Of a stretch of DNA of 64,000 nt, positions 46,864-58,848 are shown piece after piece. Numbering within the stretch: position 1 is the stretch's first letter; each line of letters opens with the position of its first letter. The notes below the pieces were generated by a model. It was given only the letters and a program-made list of their open reading frames with translations. It searched no databases and was not told the DNA's origin. Location of the stretch: the NCBI GenBank assembly GCA_004123355.1, contig SCHM01000001.1:13712193-13776192 (forward strand), in the 5' to 3' direction. A program made the position numbers and the translations under genes. The DNA is from Amphirosellinia nigrospora. Its lineage: Eukaryota; Ascomycota; Sordariomycetes; Xylariales; Xylariaceae.

Positions 46864-48172
46864 TCACTTCAGGAAGAATGGAACCGACCTACCATACTCA
46901 TCCGGCAATAATATGTAAGGTTCTACATCAGAATCTTCATCGCTTGCCCCGCCACTATACAATTTCATTCGTCTCCACGGGCGAGGCCTTTGAAGTTCCT
47001 CGTCCCCTCCGACTCGGCCTCGGATATCTCGGTGGCATACGAACTCTCTCCACACCCACCGCTGCCACCCCCCCTGTCGCCATCCCCAATGTCAAGGCTC
47101 TCAGCCCCAAGTTTGCCTCTCTTCATAGGGCTTACATTGCGGCTTTGCGATCTGTGCGCCGTCATCTGCACCCGGGTCATGGCCCTTGCACGATATTTGG
47201 AAGTGGTCGGGTCGAAGACACGGACCTTGCATTCCTGCTGCTCTCCGGCGGACATGAAAGGTGTGGCACTCTTAAAAATACTGAAAGCAAAGCGCGCAAA
47301 AAGGAGAGGAACGGCTGTTGAAACACGCGACTGCAGCTCGCGATTGTGGTATAGATGAAGGAGCTCAGCGGCCGCCCCAGGCTGCAGGACATGCGTGAGA
47401 AGGACCGGGCGTCCCGCGTCTTGACACTTAGGTGCGAACACGAATCGTGACGCATCCATAAGCCAATACAAGTCGCGACGGAGGAGTATGCCGTTCTTTT
47501 CATCGTCGATACCGGATCGGCCCCCGGCAGGTATGGGACTGCTGCAGTACCGAGTCATACGATTTCGGTCGAACCATGACGCATGTGCGCTTGGCACCAG
47601 GTGCGCCACTTCTGTCGCTTCTGAGCAAGCAGTGATGCGGCAAGTTCGGTCCCGTGCCCTGATGATCATCTCGGAATCGGATACGGTGCCCGGGGATTCC
47701 ATACTCCCCAGCGATACTTAGCACCGTATCCATGTTGAAATAGGCTAAGCATCATTTCCATCGGCGTGGGCGGCGTGAGCCGAGGACCAGAGCTGATGTG
47801 GGAACTCCCAGTCGTCGAAGCTTGTGACAATGGGGTATGCGTTGGCTAGGTCGAAGGCCGAGGGGTCCCGGCCGACGCAGAAGTAGTACGAGTCGTCGCG
47901 TAGCAATTGCCGGGGAACGGCTTGGTACGTGTGATGCTCGTCCTCGTCGTTATGGGACCGTCGCGCGAGCCACCCTTCGCGAAGGTATTTCCGGATATGA
48001 CACTACATGCCGTATGGGCAAAGTCGTAATCAATACCTTCACCATCGACGGCGTAGAGGGTCAGCAAAACGTTGGCGCCGTCAGGATAGACGGGGTGCAG
48101 GAAGTCAACGACGCGTGGCGCCGTTACCTGTTGCCGGCTGATTTCGGTGATACTTGGCCGGATGACAACCAT
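46864..48172 (-). CDS. Fungal HNH-nuclease-family protein (final His replaced)
   Basis: The start ATG at 48172 opens the usual N-terminal region of fungal HNH proteins (VVDFLHPVYPDGANVLLTL, then SYYFCVGRD and YPIVTSFDDWEFPH). The nuclease core follows: ARDRTCRITACSEATEVAHLVPSAHASWF gives Cys and the first His, and NGILLRRDLYWLMDASRFVF gives Asn. The position usually held by the last His (DLH) is Tyr here (DLY), so catalysis is doubtful. The C-terminal tail (SGGASDEDSDVEPYILLPDEY) ends at 46864. One-base frame changes occur near 47990, 47740 and 46985, or a small intron lies near 47740. Such proteins are common in expanded fungal families of unknown role. Confidence 0.75.
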
Positions 48173-50508
48173 ATTGCTATTACTTCCAAAGAAATAAGTA
48201 TTTCTAATAGTAATATACGGTAGTAAAGCAAAGAATATGGTTTGCAGGCGAGAGTAAACAAACGCGGTTTACTAGTAGGAATGAAAGTATACGCGCACGC
48301 GTAGGACGTTGACTTCAAATACCAAGGGAGTCTACACAGTCTGTTGACACAGTGCCGAACTATGTATTTACATTAGCTAAGACCAAAACAATGCAACTAC
48401 TAGCACTCTCTCCCTTCGTCCAAAGATTTGTTGCTGGTGGATGACTTCCGAAGTTAACCACTAATTGTTAGAATGATTTGTTCAAAGTTTGGTGTAGATT
48501 ACAAAGGACCTCCAACAGGGTTTAATAATCTTTGAGCGATTCTCTGACATTAAGTTGAATTAGACTAGGCTCTAAATCCCGTCTGTAGTAGACGACATTT
48601 TTATACACGCTCGTCCGTGTATGATGGGCAGTAGGAGGCATTGGATAGCCAGTAGATTTCCGGCGTCGACATCCTGATACCTGTGTGGGGACTCGGCTGG
48701 TTTTAGGAGGGACCGGGGTTGTTCCTATAAGAAACATGTATTTCTAAAAGATTCAAGGCTCAACTATTCTCTACCTTAGTTTCCTACTCGATGTAATATG
48801 TTGGTATGCCTAGTGGACCATGATTTCTAGAATCTAAAATCCATTTGAGCAGGATGAAACAATAAATACGAAAAAGGTATATCAACTACCGATAATCTAA
48901 GAGTATTAATCATTGATGCATTTACATCCGAATGTATCACATATAATTAGACAGACATGGGCTTATGTTATCCGGCAGGTGTTGACGTAAACCACGCCAG
49001 CTGTAGCTGAATACGCACCACGATAATCTTGCAGTCGTAGGATTTAGTACTTACTTTGGTAGCTAGCTGAGTGCCTAAAACATGATCACGTGTCACTTTA
49101 GGAGGCGGCTCGAACGCAAGAGCCGAAAAGCCGACCAAGGACCTTATGACTTGGGTTGATGGGCCTTGACCGGTATGAATGTCCGGTTTTCTCGTGATAT
49201 TTTTCGAGTGCAAGACTCGCCCTAGAACTAGAGCATTTTCAGGGCAGGATCAAGGACGAGACACAAGGGACTCATATTATCGCGGCAGCCGAGGTTCCTT
49301 CAAATGGTGTTGGCCCTACGCCTGTTCTAAAAGACCATGATAAAGATACTGGTGGAGAAAGCACATCTTGTATGCAAGATTTCGAAAAGAACTTAGACAG
49401 CTTGCGTAGTAAACCAAAACGTGTGTCAAGAAAAAGACAAGGGGGCAAACGGGGAAAGATGACAAAGATAGCAAGAGCTGCTCTGGCGGCAGCATGTCAC
49501 TTCTCCTAGAAACATTTCGTTTACGGCTCGTGGGTGCTAGCCCTTAAAAATGAAGGCATCCTTGCCCCTAGGTCGAACGGGCCGCTTGTTTCTCGACTGC
49601 CCTCAAGATCTCCGCAGGTTACGGGATAAGACACTGGTTCCGCCCCCACCGCCTGATGCATGTTAGCGAAACCTAGTGTTCAATGCATCACGTATGGTAC
49701 AGTCCTCTAAGCAACCAGCAGGACAACCAGCATGAAATACTCATCAGGGTAATGTCGCGTTGGTTGGCTGTATCCTAATAAAAAGTGCAATAATACACCA
49801 AGTGACCCTGGCAACTGCTTCTGCATCACATTCTTTATAGAAGGTGGCGGAAAACCTAAAATGTCAATCATCTTCTTGTAATATATCTTGTGGCCATGCA
49901 GCCGTAGCCTTTTCCCAAATTGGGATTTACTTGCCAAGTGATCTTTCTCGTATCTGCAACACTTTGATGAATGATTGAGGCTGTCCAGATCACAGCGTAT
50001 CAGCAGTTCCTTGGGGCGTTGCATGAGAGATGATGTCACACGGACTAGTACTGTACATCCACGCCAAGATCGCTAAGGCTGCCAAGTCCTTGTTGGCAGC
50101 TGGTGCAGTTGGAGATAATAAACATTGGTCGGCAATGATCTCTGCAAGAGGAACCAACAATAAGGCGTGAAGGGCCCAACTCGAATAGACTGGATGAGTT
50201 GGGCGCTTAGAATTCAAGCATAAATAGAAGGCCAGTTCTCTGACTGGAAGGAAGGAGGACCATGGACCTTGAGAGACCATAAAGATTTATTAGCTGAATT
50301 GACTAAGTTCCAAGCCCTTGAACACAAGCCCTTATCACAGATGATAAACTACGGCAAGCATATCAATATCAACAGATTTAAGCCGGCCCAGCCTGCTTGG
50401 CCATTGATTTGATTATTATACTCATTAAGAACACTAGGTATCTTACCAACAGATCTTCGTTTCAAATTATATTGAAAACCCTAACTTGATCTCTCAAAAA
50501 CTGTTAAG
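48173..50508. other. Long intergenic with small open frames
   Basis: No recognised gene. 49198-49509 (plus) is open for 103 codons without an early ATG, and ends in a basic stretch (KRVSRKRQGGKRGK). 50030-50170 (plus) could encode a 46-residue peptide. Neither has visible support beyond being open. Confidence 0.4.
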
Positions 50509-50745
50509 ATGGCCCTTTCACAACAATGCCCGCTGGCGAACTTCGGGCTTGGCGCCTGCAAGACCTGCACCTGTAACAGCTTCGGTAGTACGGCGGGCTC
50601 AACAGACTCGAGCCACACCTGCGCTTGTGGACATAAATATGGCAGTTCGACACTCCTAACACCCCTTCTCCATGGCTTGACTGACACGAATAATAGATCA
50701 TCTCGAGCTTTGATCAATCGTCCGTCTCGCGCGTTACCTAGCTAG
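50509..50745 (+). CDS. Small cysteine-containing protein, hypothetical
   Basis: A 78-codon frame with a compact cysteine pattern: CPLANFG, CKTCTC and CACGH within 45 residues, then a Ser/Leu/Arg-rich tail. The pattern could bind metal (metallothionein- or zinc-knuckle-like), but I cannot place it in a family. It is flanked by AT-rich non-coding DNA. The ATG follows a short A-rich leader. It could be a chance frame, or a first exon with a later intron. Confidence 0.35.
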   Translation: MALSQQCPLANFGLGACKTCTCNSFGSTAGSTDSSHTCACGHKYGSSTLLTPLLHGLTDTNNRSSRALINRPSRALPS

Positions 50746-51537
50746 GGGTTGCGATGCTCTGTGTAGGGCCAATAGTCGGATGGTGCTCGTTTTAAAACAG
50801 GTTAAATGGTTTTTTAGCATGGATAATGGATGGGTATAGTCTTTCTGTTTACTAAGCCTCGATTTTTAACATCGCCATAGTTTAAATAACTATTCACCCG
50901 AGACTTTCTCTAAGCTTTGGTTTATGCAAGCCATATCTAGCTTGAAGTGATATAGCCGATAATAGCAATAGTCGTTTAATGTCCGTGCCCCCTGTATGAT
51001 TCTTTTACGGCTTAAATAGGCAATTACGACTACAGCTTTCACTGTTTATTTTCTTAATTACGTGGTAAGTGCTACGAAATTGACCTTGATCTGTAAGCTT
51101 GCTCAGGTTTCGTGTGGTGTGGGTCATTTGAAGGTGACTGTCTTGGTATGGCGGAACTCCATTTCTGGATGCCAGAACTTCCAGTCCTTGAGTCCCAACC
51201 TCCGACCCGGGCCGGAGATTAATAACAAGGCATTTCCACGCCCCTATCTAGCATCCACGTCTCTGACCTTTAACAGACGTCTTACGTTAGAGGTCAGGAT
51301 CTCACGCGCCTCGCGTAATCTCGCTATATAATCAGATATACGCAACAACCTCGGGCTCAATGCACTGCGTATATATACTCGTGATCCAAGCAGACACACC
51401 GACGAGTCTGGCGGCGCAAACCCTTACATTTAAACCTTTTCTGTCGCAACGTTCCGAAAACTGTTCATAAAAGAACCTCATTATTATCAGTCATTAAGAC
51501 TTGGCCAAATAATACATCTACAAGCCTCATCATCGTC
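50746..51537. other. Intergenic, promoter side of hydrolase gene
   Basis: AT-rich, no gene seen. TATATATA at about 51370-51377 may serve the downstream gene. Confidence 0.4.
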
Positions 51538-52495
51538 ATGGCTTCGGTCCCGATGCTCACATATCTCTTCCGCAAGGTCGTCGTCGTCTGTATTCGGACG
51601 GTGATCGGCTTCGTCGCCTCTGGCATGATCAAGCGCGACGCAGCTCTCATTCCCGCCGGAGTCAAAAGAGAACGCATCCGCATCCCGTCGCGAGAAGCCG
51701 GCCGATTCATCGACGCGGACCTGTACTCACTTTCCCCCAACGACAGCAACAGCAGCTCGCCGGCTACAAAGCCGTCTCCCCCGGCCGTCTGGTCAACTTT
51801 CATGGGGCTGGGTTCATCTGCCCCGCGCTCGGCACCGACGCGCTGTTCTGCTCCCGCATAGTCTACGCCTGCGGTGACGGCGTCGTGGTCCTAGACGCCG
51901 ACTACCGCAAGGGGCCCGAGACGACGTTTCCGGGCCCGCAGGAGGACATCGAGGATGTGCTGCGGTGGGTGGGACAGAGCAAGCGCTTCGACGCGTCGCG
52001 CGTCGCCCTGTCCGGGTTCAGTTCGGGCGCCACCCTGGCCCTCTGCGCCGCCGCCTCGCCGCAAGCCGTCGATGTCCGCGCCGTCATCGCCACGTACCCG
52101 CTGACGGACCTGACGCTGCGGAACGAGGTCCGGGCCGCGCCGCGGCCCGTAAAGCCGGTGCCTGACTGGATGATGGACGTGATGCTCGACTGCTACGTGC
52201 CGGACCGCGCGCGAAGGGCGGACCCACGCGCCTCACCCGCCCACGCGGACCTCGCGGCTTTCCCGCCCACCGTGGCGTTCCTGCTGTGCGATGGCGACAA
52301 CGTGATGCCGGAGGCGAATAGGCTGGCGGACAGGCTGGAGGGTGAGGCTGGGAAGAAGGTTGTAAGGTACACGGCGGCGCCGGGCATACATCATGGGTTT
52401 GATAAAGGCCCGAGCCGGGGTCGGAGGCGGCGAGGAAGCGGGATGCGATATACGCGGTTGCGACTGATACCGTCCGGGAGGTATTTGGGCTATAG
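51538..52495 (+). CDS. Alpha/beta hydrolase fold-3 (HSL/arylacetamide deacetylase-like) esterase
   Basis: A carboxylesterase or lipase of the hormone-sensitive-lipase family. The N-terminal hydrophobic helix (VVVVCIRTVIGFVASG) may anchor it. The oxyanion motif is NFHGAGF (an HGGG variant), then LDADYRKGPE and the nucleophile elbow GFSSGA. The acid is in LLCDGDNVMPEA and the catalytic His in IHHGFDKGP. Frame changes by one base occur near 51780 (before the HGAG segment) and near 52415. The second leads to the expected C-terminus (VATDTVREVFGL) and a stop at 52493-52495. The coding part is very GC-rich while both flanks are AT-rich. Codon use therefore differs from the neighbourhood; acquisition by transfer or simple compartment contrast are both possible. 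Confidence 0.88.
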
Positions 52496-53177
52496 TGGAT
52501 GGAGGCCGACTATTAGTACTCTGTATATATAGTCGATTGTAATAGGAACTGAGAGCTCCTAGTTGTCTTCACGAAGCGGAACTGATGGCTGGCATGCCGG
52601 TGTTTTCACGGTACCGTCAGATCCACGGCCGGCTCAGGTCCACTTTAAGCACCTATGCGCCTTGTTGCGTTAATAAGCGAAAGCTTAAAAACTAAATGAT
52701 TAAATATATAGATAAGAAAGTAAAGTTATAGCCTAGAAGCCATTAATTATATTTCTCCGCACTTTTACATTGCGAACTTTACCTTGCCAACAAAGTTGGT
52801 CCGGACTGTCGTACCCCACAGAAACCGCTGGGGTCGCCCCATCGGGACTCCGCAAACCACTGTCAAGCCACATTTTAAGGTTTGGACCAGGGGCAAGCCA
52901 CACGAACCGCTGGCAGGGGTCTGCCGGCGCCCCACTCCCTTGCATAAAAGCCACACGTAGCCAGCCAGGTACATACTAAAATACCCACCGGCGCACGTTG
53001 CGAAGAAGTCACACACACATAAAACTTCATGACTTGCATTGGTAACCTTGTTAAAGGACTGCATACGTGCATACATATACGTACTGTATCATTTTACAGT
53101 CACCGCTGTCCACGGGTCCCATAGGCGCCAACTACAAATTGCCCGGGACTCCAAAATCGATTGGTACAGCTCACGCG
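52496..53177. other. Intergenic
   Basis: No gene seen. Short frames on both strands lack domains. Confidence 0.5.
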
Positions 53178-54748
53178 CTATCTGTCGCTGCATATAAGCC
53201 ATTTCTCCATCCCTAATGAAAATGAGGACTCTATCCAGTCCTTAATTGCCTTAAGAGAGGCAATCAATACATATATCTCTGTGATATTTCTTGTCGAGCC
53301 AATAGTAAGAGGGCCGTAGAAATCAATCCATGTACCCTGGTCGCAGGCGAAGTACAGCTGCCACTCGTGATTTATGACCTCCACGACTAAGGTAGATGGG
53401 AGACGCTCCTCGCGACGGGAGCCCTCTAGTGAGGGCACTACAGAGACCAAGTACTCCCGGAGAAGGTACATCCGCTTATGCCACGCAGCCACCCAGATAC
53501 CAAGCTGCAGCACAGGGTCCTGCGGTCCAACAGCTGCCTTTGTCTCAATAGAACAGGCGATCGGGCTCATCTGTAACGGTGGATATAGTGTTTGGTTCAC
53601 GTGGGGGAGTAAGCCGCGCTCGATAGCCTCGTTATGAAGATGCAAGGACAAAACCTTGTGAAGAGGCGCGTCACTCCCAACATCCATAGCTAAGACGTAG
53701 TCAACCTTCTTACTGCTACTACGACTGTGCACATCACCATGTATAGAGGAACCTTGATCAGTCCATACGTCGGAAGCCGATGCGATTGAAACCGAGCATG
53801 CAAATGAGCCGAGGCTATAGAGACCGAGGCCACAGAGCCCGAGTCGGGATCGATAGATGTTGTCTGCAATGAAGGGTCCAACAACTTAGGCTTGATCGGT
53901 ATATAAGGACCCCAGATGGTGGCGGACATCACATTCACAACCCGAGCACCTCGCAGTTGTTTCGATTGCTCGAGCCGACCAGGACCTTTATTGCTTCGTG
54001 TCCTTGATGGATACACGAGCTTTAGAAGGGGTGTATGGACGAAGTGGTTCCAGCCAGTCTCGTGGTACTCGTATTTGGCTGCTTCCTTGGCCTCCAACGT
54101 GATCTCGTACAATGTATCGTATATGGCTTCTGCGCCAGCCGTCGCCTCTGGCATAAAGTAGTACTGGCGAGCTTCATCCTCCCCCACCAAGCTGACCACT
54201 TGATCGCGTACCTCAGATGGAATGATCCCTTCCTTGTGGCGGGCCTTCTGAATGAGAGAATATAAGCTCTTGACATCCTGGGGAAGGATGGCTGTGTTCC
54301 CTTCTAGATCCTTAATGTGCACAGGTTTTTAATAGTTCTAGGTTTCGCCTCGATTTGTGTTTTGTAGGACTCGATGATTTTGGGCGCTTGGACGGCGATC
54401 GAAGATACGTCGGAAATCTCGTCTTGGGTTTAGGCTTAGGCGTAAGATCTGCAAAGATTAATGCAAGGCAAAAGCGCGAATCCCGATAATCGCACCTGTA
54501 AGGTCATCCAGTTGATCGCTATCAGCAGCTCGTTCCCGGCTACCAGAAGTATCAGACTTGTGTGTTGGCGAAGGAGTGTCTGGTAAAATAGCGTTATAGG
54601 GAAGGATAAAGGCGTCGCTCGTGGAGCAAGCCCTTCCTCGGCGCGCGCTTTTAACAGGCCGCGCAGTCGGTGATGATATCTCGGGGACCGACTCAATCCA
54701 ACTCTGAATGCGAAGACCTTTGTCGCAATGTAGTTCGTCCGCGATCAT
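53178..54748 (-). CDS. Fungal PD-(D/E)XK nuclease-like protein
   Basis: Exon 1 (54496..54748) starts ELHCDKGLRIQSWIESVPE and runs into a Ser/Pro-rich linker. A 47-bp intron follows (54449-54495, acceptor TGCAG). Exon 2 (53178..54448) has a helical region (LYSLIQKARHKEGIIP) and the nuclease-like core: KVDYVLAMDVG, SINHTD-type HVNQTLYPPL, and then SPIACSIETKAAV with the E-x-K pair. VLQLGIWVAAWHKRM follows, as in the fungus-expanded PD-(D/E)XK-like family. One A is missing from a run at 54326-54330, and another shift lies near 53715. Function in these families is unknown. They are often found in variable, transposon-rich or immune-like regions. Confidence 0.75.
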
Positions 54749-55398
54749 AATGTTTAGTTTTCAACCAACAGCTACAATAAGATGGGGGATCAAGAAAAGT
54801 TGAAGTTCGAGTAAATTGATCAGTTGAACATCGAGGGGACTACCTACATGTACATAATTATGTCAGCAAACTCCACCATAGCCATGGCAACGGAGGAACA
54901 GCCACTCAATCGGTACCTGCGCCCCACCACGAGCCATAGCCACCCAAACAGAGCTGCCTCTGCCACGAGCTGTAACGTGTAAATGCATTGGTCGGAGATA
55001 AATTTACGTGCCTTTAGCAAGCCTTCTATCAAACCGAACAATCATAAGGGGTAAGGACACAGAGAGTACGTCAGGGACAACTTTGTTTGATTGCGCCGCC
55101 CCTAACGACCGGGTGGCCATATCAATCCCCAATGTACTGCGATCATACAAGCCCGCTATTATCCGCTCTACACCAGATCAAAGTACGATTTCATTGATGA
55201 AAGTATGAGTATTGACGAGTAAGTTATATAGTAGAGTGAGGTGGTACCTCAATACATATGGTAGATGTGTGTGAGGCGAAGTAGCCCCCCAACTTCAACA
55301 TTTATAACTCCTAATTCACCCGCCAAGTCGCCCAGCATTAGTATTATCGCTCTTACTCACCATCTTACCCTCATTCTTCTACCAGAGCCACTCAAGAC
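54749..55398. other. Intergenic
   Basis: Divergent spacer between the nuclease-like gene and the metacaspase relic. No gene seen. Confidence 0.5.
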
Positions 55399-56975
55399 AT
55401 GGCTGCAGCCAGCTCCAGCAGAGCTCACTGGGCGATTCTGATCGGTGCCGAGGTTTCACATCAAAATAAAACCTTATAAGGAGCCGTTCAAGATGTTGTT
55501 GCCATCAACAGCTATCTCAGCACATGCGCACTGCCCGTAGACACGGCCATATTATGTACTGAGCCTAATTTCACCACCGACGCAGGATTGCTAAGCTTCG
55601 AGCACCAAAGTCCGACCTACGCAAATGTCATCAAGTGCCTGAAACGCGTTATTGCTGAAGGTCGTCAGGGCGATTATGTGTATATTTACTTCTACGGCCA
55701 CGGGACGCGCAGCAAGGATGGGGCGCTTGCCCTGTGACTCTTTGACCGAAGGCCTCCCGTTTACCGATACCTAGATAGTACAATCTTAAGAAGCGCAATT
55801 AATAAAACGGTTAACAGCAGAATGCTAGTCACTATTATTTTAGACTGCTGCTACTCAAGCAGTGTGCTTCGGACAAATAGTCTTTATCACCTGAGTGCCC
55901 GGTATCTCCAATATAACACTGCAGTAGATGCCCACTCTAAGCACTAAGATCCCTTCGTGAGCGACGACACAACCGAGAGCGGGGGGCAAATTTCGTGATA
56001 CCACGAGGGGAGGAGCATGGTCGGAGGCTTCTTGACCCAAGTCATTATTCAGTTCTCACTGCGTGCGATTCACACGAAGAGGCTACCGAACTAGATACTA
56101 GTGACGGAACTTCGATGGGCGCCCTCAGCTATTTTCTTTTGGAATCGCTGACCACATTGCGGAAAAGAGGCGTACAAATCAGGCATCGCTCACTTCACCA
56201 ACACCTACGGGCAAATTCTCATGCTCACTATCCCAGCCAGACGCCAATGTTTTATAGATGCGATGGAATATCCTTTTTTAATGCCTTCGCTCTCAAGAAA
56301 TCTCTGGCTCTTGTGTCCGCCTACAGAGATACGAAGGGCCACGTAATACTAGACACTGGCAATGCCCATGGCGTCCATCATGAAGATGAATACGCCCTAT
56401 ATCCGCCCCTTCTTTCGAAAAATCAAACGCTGTTTAACAAAGCAACAAATATCACGGCCAAAGTAGGTAGCATCCAAAGTCTCACATCTAGATTATATAT
56501 AATTAATAATCCTATTAATGCGAGTATGGCGAAAGCCTCGATTTGGGTAGCTAAGTTGCAACACGCTTATTCTTTTCATTAAATTCGGGTCCAGATTGGC
56601 CGGGGCATATCGGATATTAATGAAATAGTCCGGTAGTCCAAAGGAAGCCCATTTCTCAGCCTGGTAGAAGAGAGGGACTATAATGGAACAGAATTAACAC
56701 CGGACTATCTATCTGAAAGAGCCCTATTCAAGGTAGTCCTCAATAACAAATCGGTGTATGAGGTTCAGTGCGAAAGCTTAGCGAGGGTCGAGAATTTCCC
56801 AGTTGTATTTGCTCGTGAAGCTGAAGTAGCCGGAACTCTAGTGAAGTTGCTAGAGAACCTAGCCTCTTTCAAAGCCATTGAGCAGATAGAGAACCGAAAT
56901 CCGGATCCCGGCTTCGAAAAGTCCTTTTCTCTCTCCTACAACGACCGGACCCCTGGCTCGGATGGATACTACTAG
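55399..56975 (+). pseudogene. Metacaspase-like (peptidase C14) pseudogene
   Basis: The ATG at 55399 opens a caspase-fold p20 region: HWAILIGAEV, GAVQDVVAINSYL, the catalytic His in YFYGHGTRS, and Cys in TIILDCCYSSS. A p10-like part follows (HYSVLTACDSHEEA, DGTSMGALSYFLLESL). Downstream comes a C-terminal region typical of fungal caspase proteins (VILDTGNAHGVHHEDEYALYP; FKAIEQIENRNPDPGFEKSF). In-frame stops occur at about 55477 (TAA), 55736 (TGA), 55945 (TAA) and 55996 (TGA). The frame then changes, and further stops lie between 56580 and 56750. The stops fit C-to-T or G-to-A change of CAA, CGA or TGG. The protease cannot be made as one chain. Close relatives act in programmed cell death or ageing. 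Confidence 0.82.
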
Positions 56976-57556
56976 GTTCAGCATGTAGAATACCTAACCC
57001 TCACATTTCTAAATTTGGATACTGCCTCCCAAATACGTAGTAATCATCAGCTTGACCTCTAATTAGCAAGCCTTCAATGTAGACCTCAGTGGCCCACTTC
57101 GGTCCTTCAGCCGGCCATATCTCAATCTGGAAGGCAACCCCTCACTGTTGCGTGTTATCCTGTTGTTGGTTGACTCTGCATACCAACATAGAGACATGAT
57201 GCTATTACCAAGGCCCACATGGCCCAATAACCTCCAAGCATGTGTGTCTCTCCCATGGTTCTGTCTTGGCCGTGTAACAAGACCTCAGCATTCCCATGCA
57301 CTTGCCGGAATGCCTTTACTTTAGTATAGCTGAGTAATAGCGTCAAGCCATGTTAGCTATTACTAGTACAAGGCCCTTTGAATACGCGATCTCTAACTTC
57401 AGGGCGCCCATTGAATAGCAATACGGGTGTCCTCATTCGTTGTGCCACTGTTCATACCTGCCTTCGGTTGGCTAGTCTTGCTCCGCAAGAATGGCGGCCA
57501 ATGGTTCATACCCCTTGGCGACCTCTGTGTAGCAGTCCCGCTTACTTTTCGTCCTT
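56976..57556. other. Intergenic
   Basis: No gene seen. Confidence 0.5.
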
Positions 57557-58848
57557 CTAGGCACAAACAGAAGCGTTTTGCTCACCGATAGCAAGAGAGA
57601 CTAAGCGGCCTAGCGGAGTAGACCCATCTTCTTGTATCCCAAACTCCTCCATATCGCGAAAAATCTCATCGATGTAGTCTCCAGCACCGGACATATGGAG
57701 AATGCGTGAGATGGCACGATGAATAGCAAGCAGTCGGGGCGACGGGGGCTCGATTGTTCGTTCCGGGGTAAGGAACAGCTCACGAATTACAGGAAGCCTC
57801 GGATCCCGGATATGATGTCTTGGACGCAACGTTGTGATCGTATAGGTGTGATCACGACCAGGCGCGGGCTCAAAGAAAAGCTGAAAAGAGCCAAACCTTT
57901 CGTGCAACTCTTTAGTCAGGGTAAGAGCATTATGCGGCCGGTCAATTTCGGGGCCTTGGATCAGTTCCGCAACTCCAATATCGAACATGTCAAGTATTGC
58001 AATCGCCGCTCTCTTACCCGCATCCTGAAACTAATGTTTAGTTTAAAGGGTTGTTGAGCCACCGCCAGACAGGTTTTGAAGATATACATACCAGTTCGCC
58101 CGCTGTGTTCAACTTTGTCAAGGAGTGCGGCAATATATGGCGACTTCCAGACTTACGGGACCGAGGTCGTCGGATTCCAATAGATTGCCCTCATCATCTT
58201 TAGCGTCGGACGGATTCGTCTTCTCTCGTAACGTCATTTCCTCGTAATCGAATCTGCGCGATATGACGCAACGGTGATGATCACGAAGAAGACAATCCCT
58301 TCGTAGGGTTGATATCCGGTTAAGAGTTCCGACGGACTCACGCCCAGCGTCGCGGCCTTGAACTCGTCGAACTGCGGAATACAGAGCCGGAGTAGGCTGT
58401 GGCGTCTGCTTGGTAGACGCTTTCACTGGGTGGTTATTAGTAACTACCTAATGAACTAAGAGGCCAACTGCCAGCTGGGCCGGGGGGGGGGCAGGGCCTT
58501 ACTGGGCAGAAAGAAGTTGTTGAACAAATAGTCGGCGAAGTCGAAGAATTTCGAGCGGACATCCTCCAAATTGACAAGTTCGTTCCCATCAATGGGGGAA
58601 TCGATGGCTTGATAAAAGGCCCGTAAGAAGCGGTCCCCCGACTCTGGCGAGAGAGAATTTTCGTAGGTGTAATGAATTAGGCGAGGAGGGCTGAAACTAG
58701 CGGCAGGTATGTCTTCGTCGAATTTGTTACAGATGGTGATGAGCTTACGGCTAGCCCGCTCGCGTAATGCAGCATCCAGGGAGGGCGTTGAAGAGAAGTC
58801 CACGATGCCCTCGAGCGAGGTTTGGTGGCGGTGGTGAGGCGCTGGCAT
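57557..58848 (-). CDS. HNH endonuclease-domain protein (fungal)
   Basis: Three exons: 58503..58848, 58092..58425 and 57557..58024, with GTAAGG and GTATGT donors. The N-terminal helical region is followed by the HNH core: RDCLLRDHHRCVISRRFDYEEM gives Cys and flanking residues, EVA-HILPHSL gives the first His, and DRPHNALTLTKELHERFGSF gives Asn and the last His. FQLFFEPAPGRDHTY closes the domain. All catalytic positions appear intact, unlike the HNH protein at 46.9 kb. One base is missing at about 58138 (EVA then HILPHSL). The role is unknown; a DNA-cutting activity is inferred from the motif. It sits near the metacaspase relic and the PD-(D/E)XK-like gene. Confidence 0.85.

Noticed and set aside
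50030-50170. 46-codon Ala/Lys-rich plus frame
   Set aside because: Too short and unsupported; may be chance.
53178-54748. PD-(D/E)XK-like gene considered as a transposon protein
   Set aside because: No terminal repeats or DDE/reverse-transcriptase motifs are seen around it.
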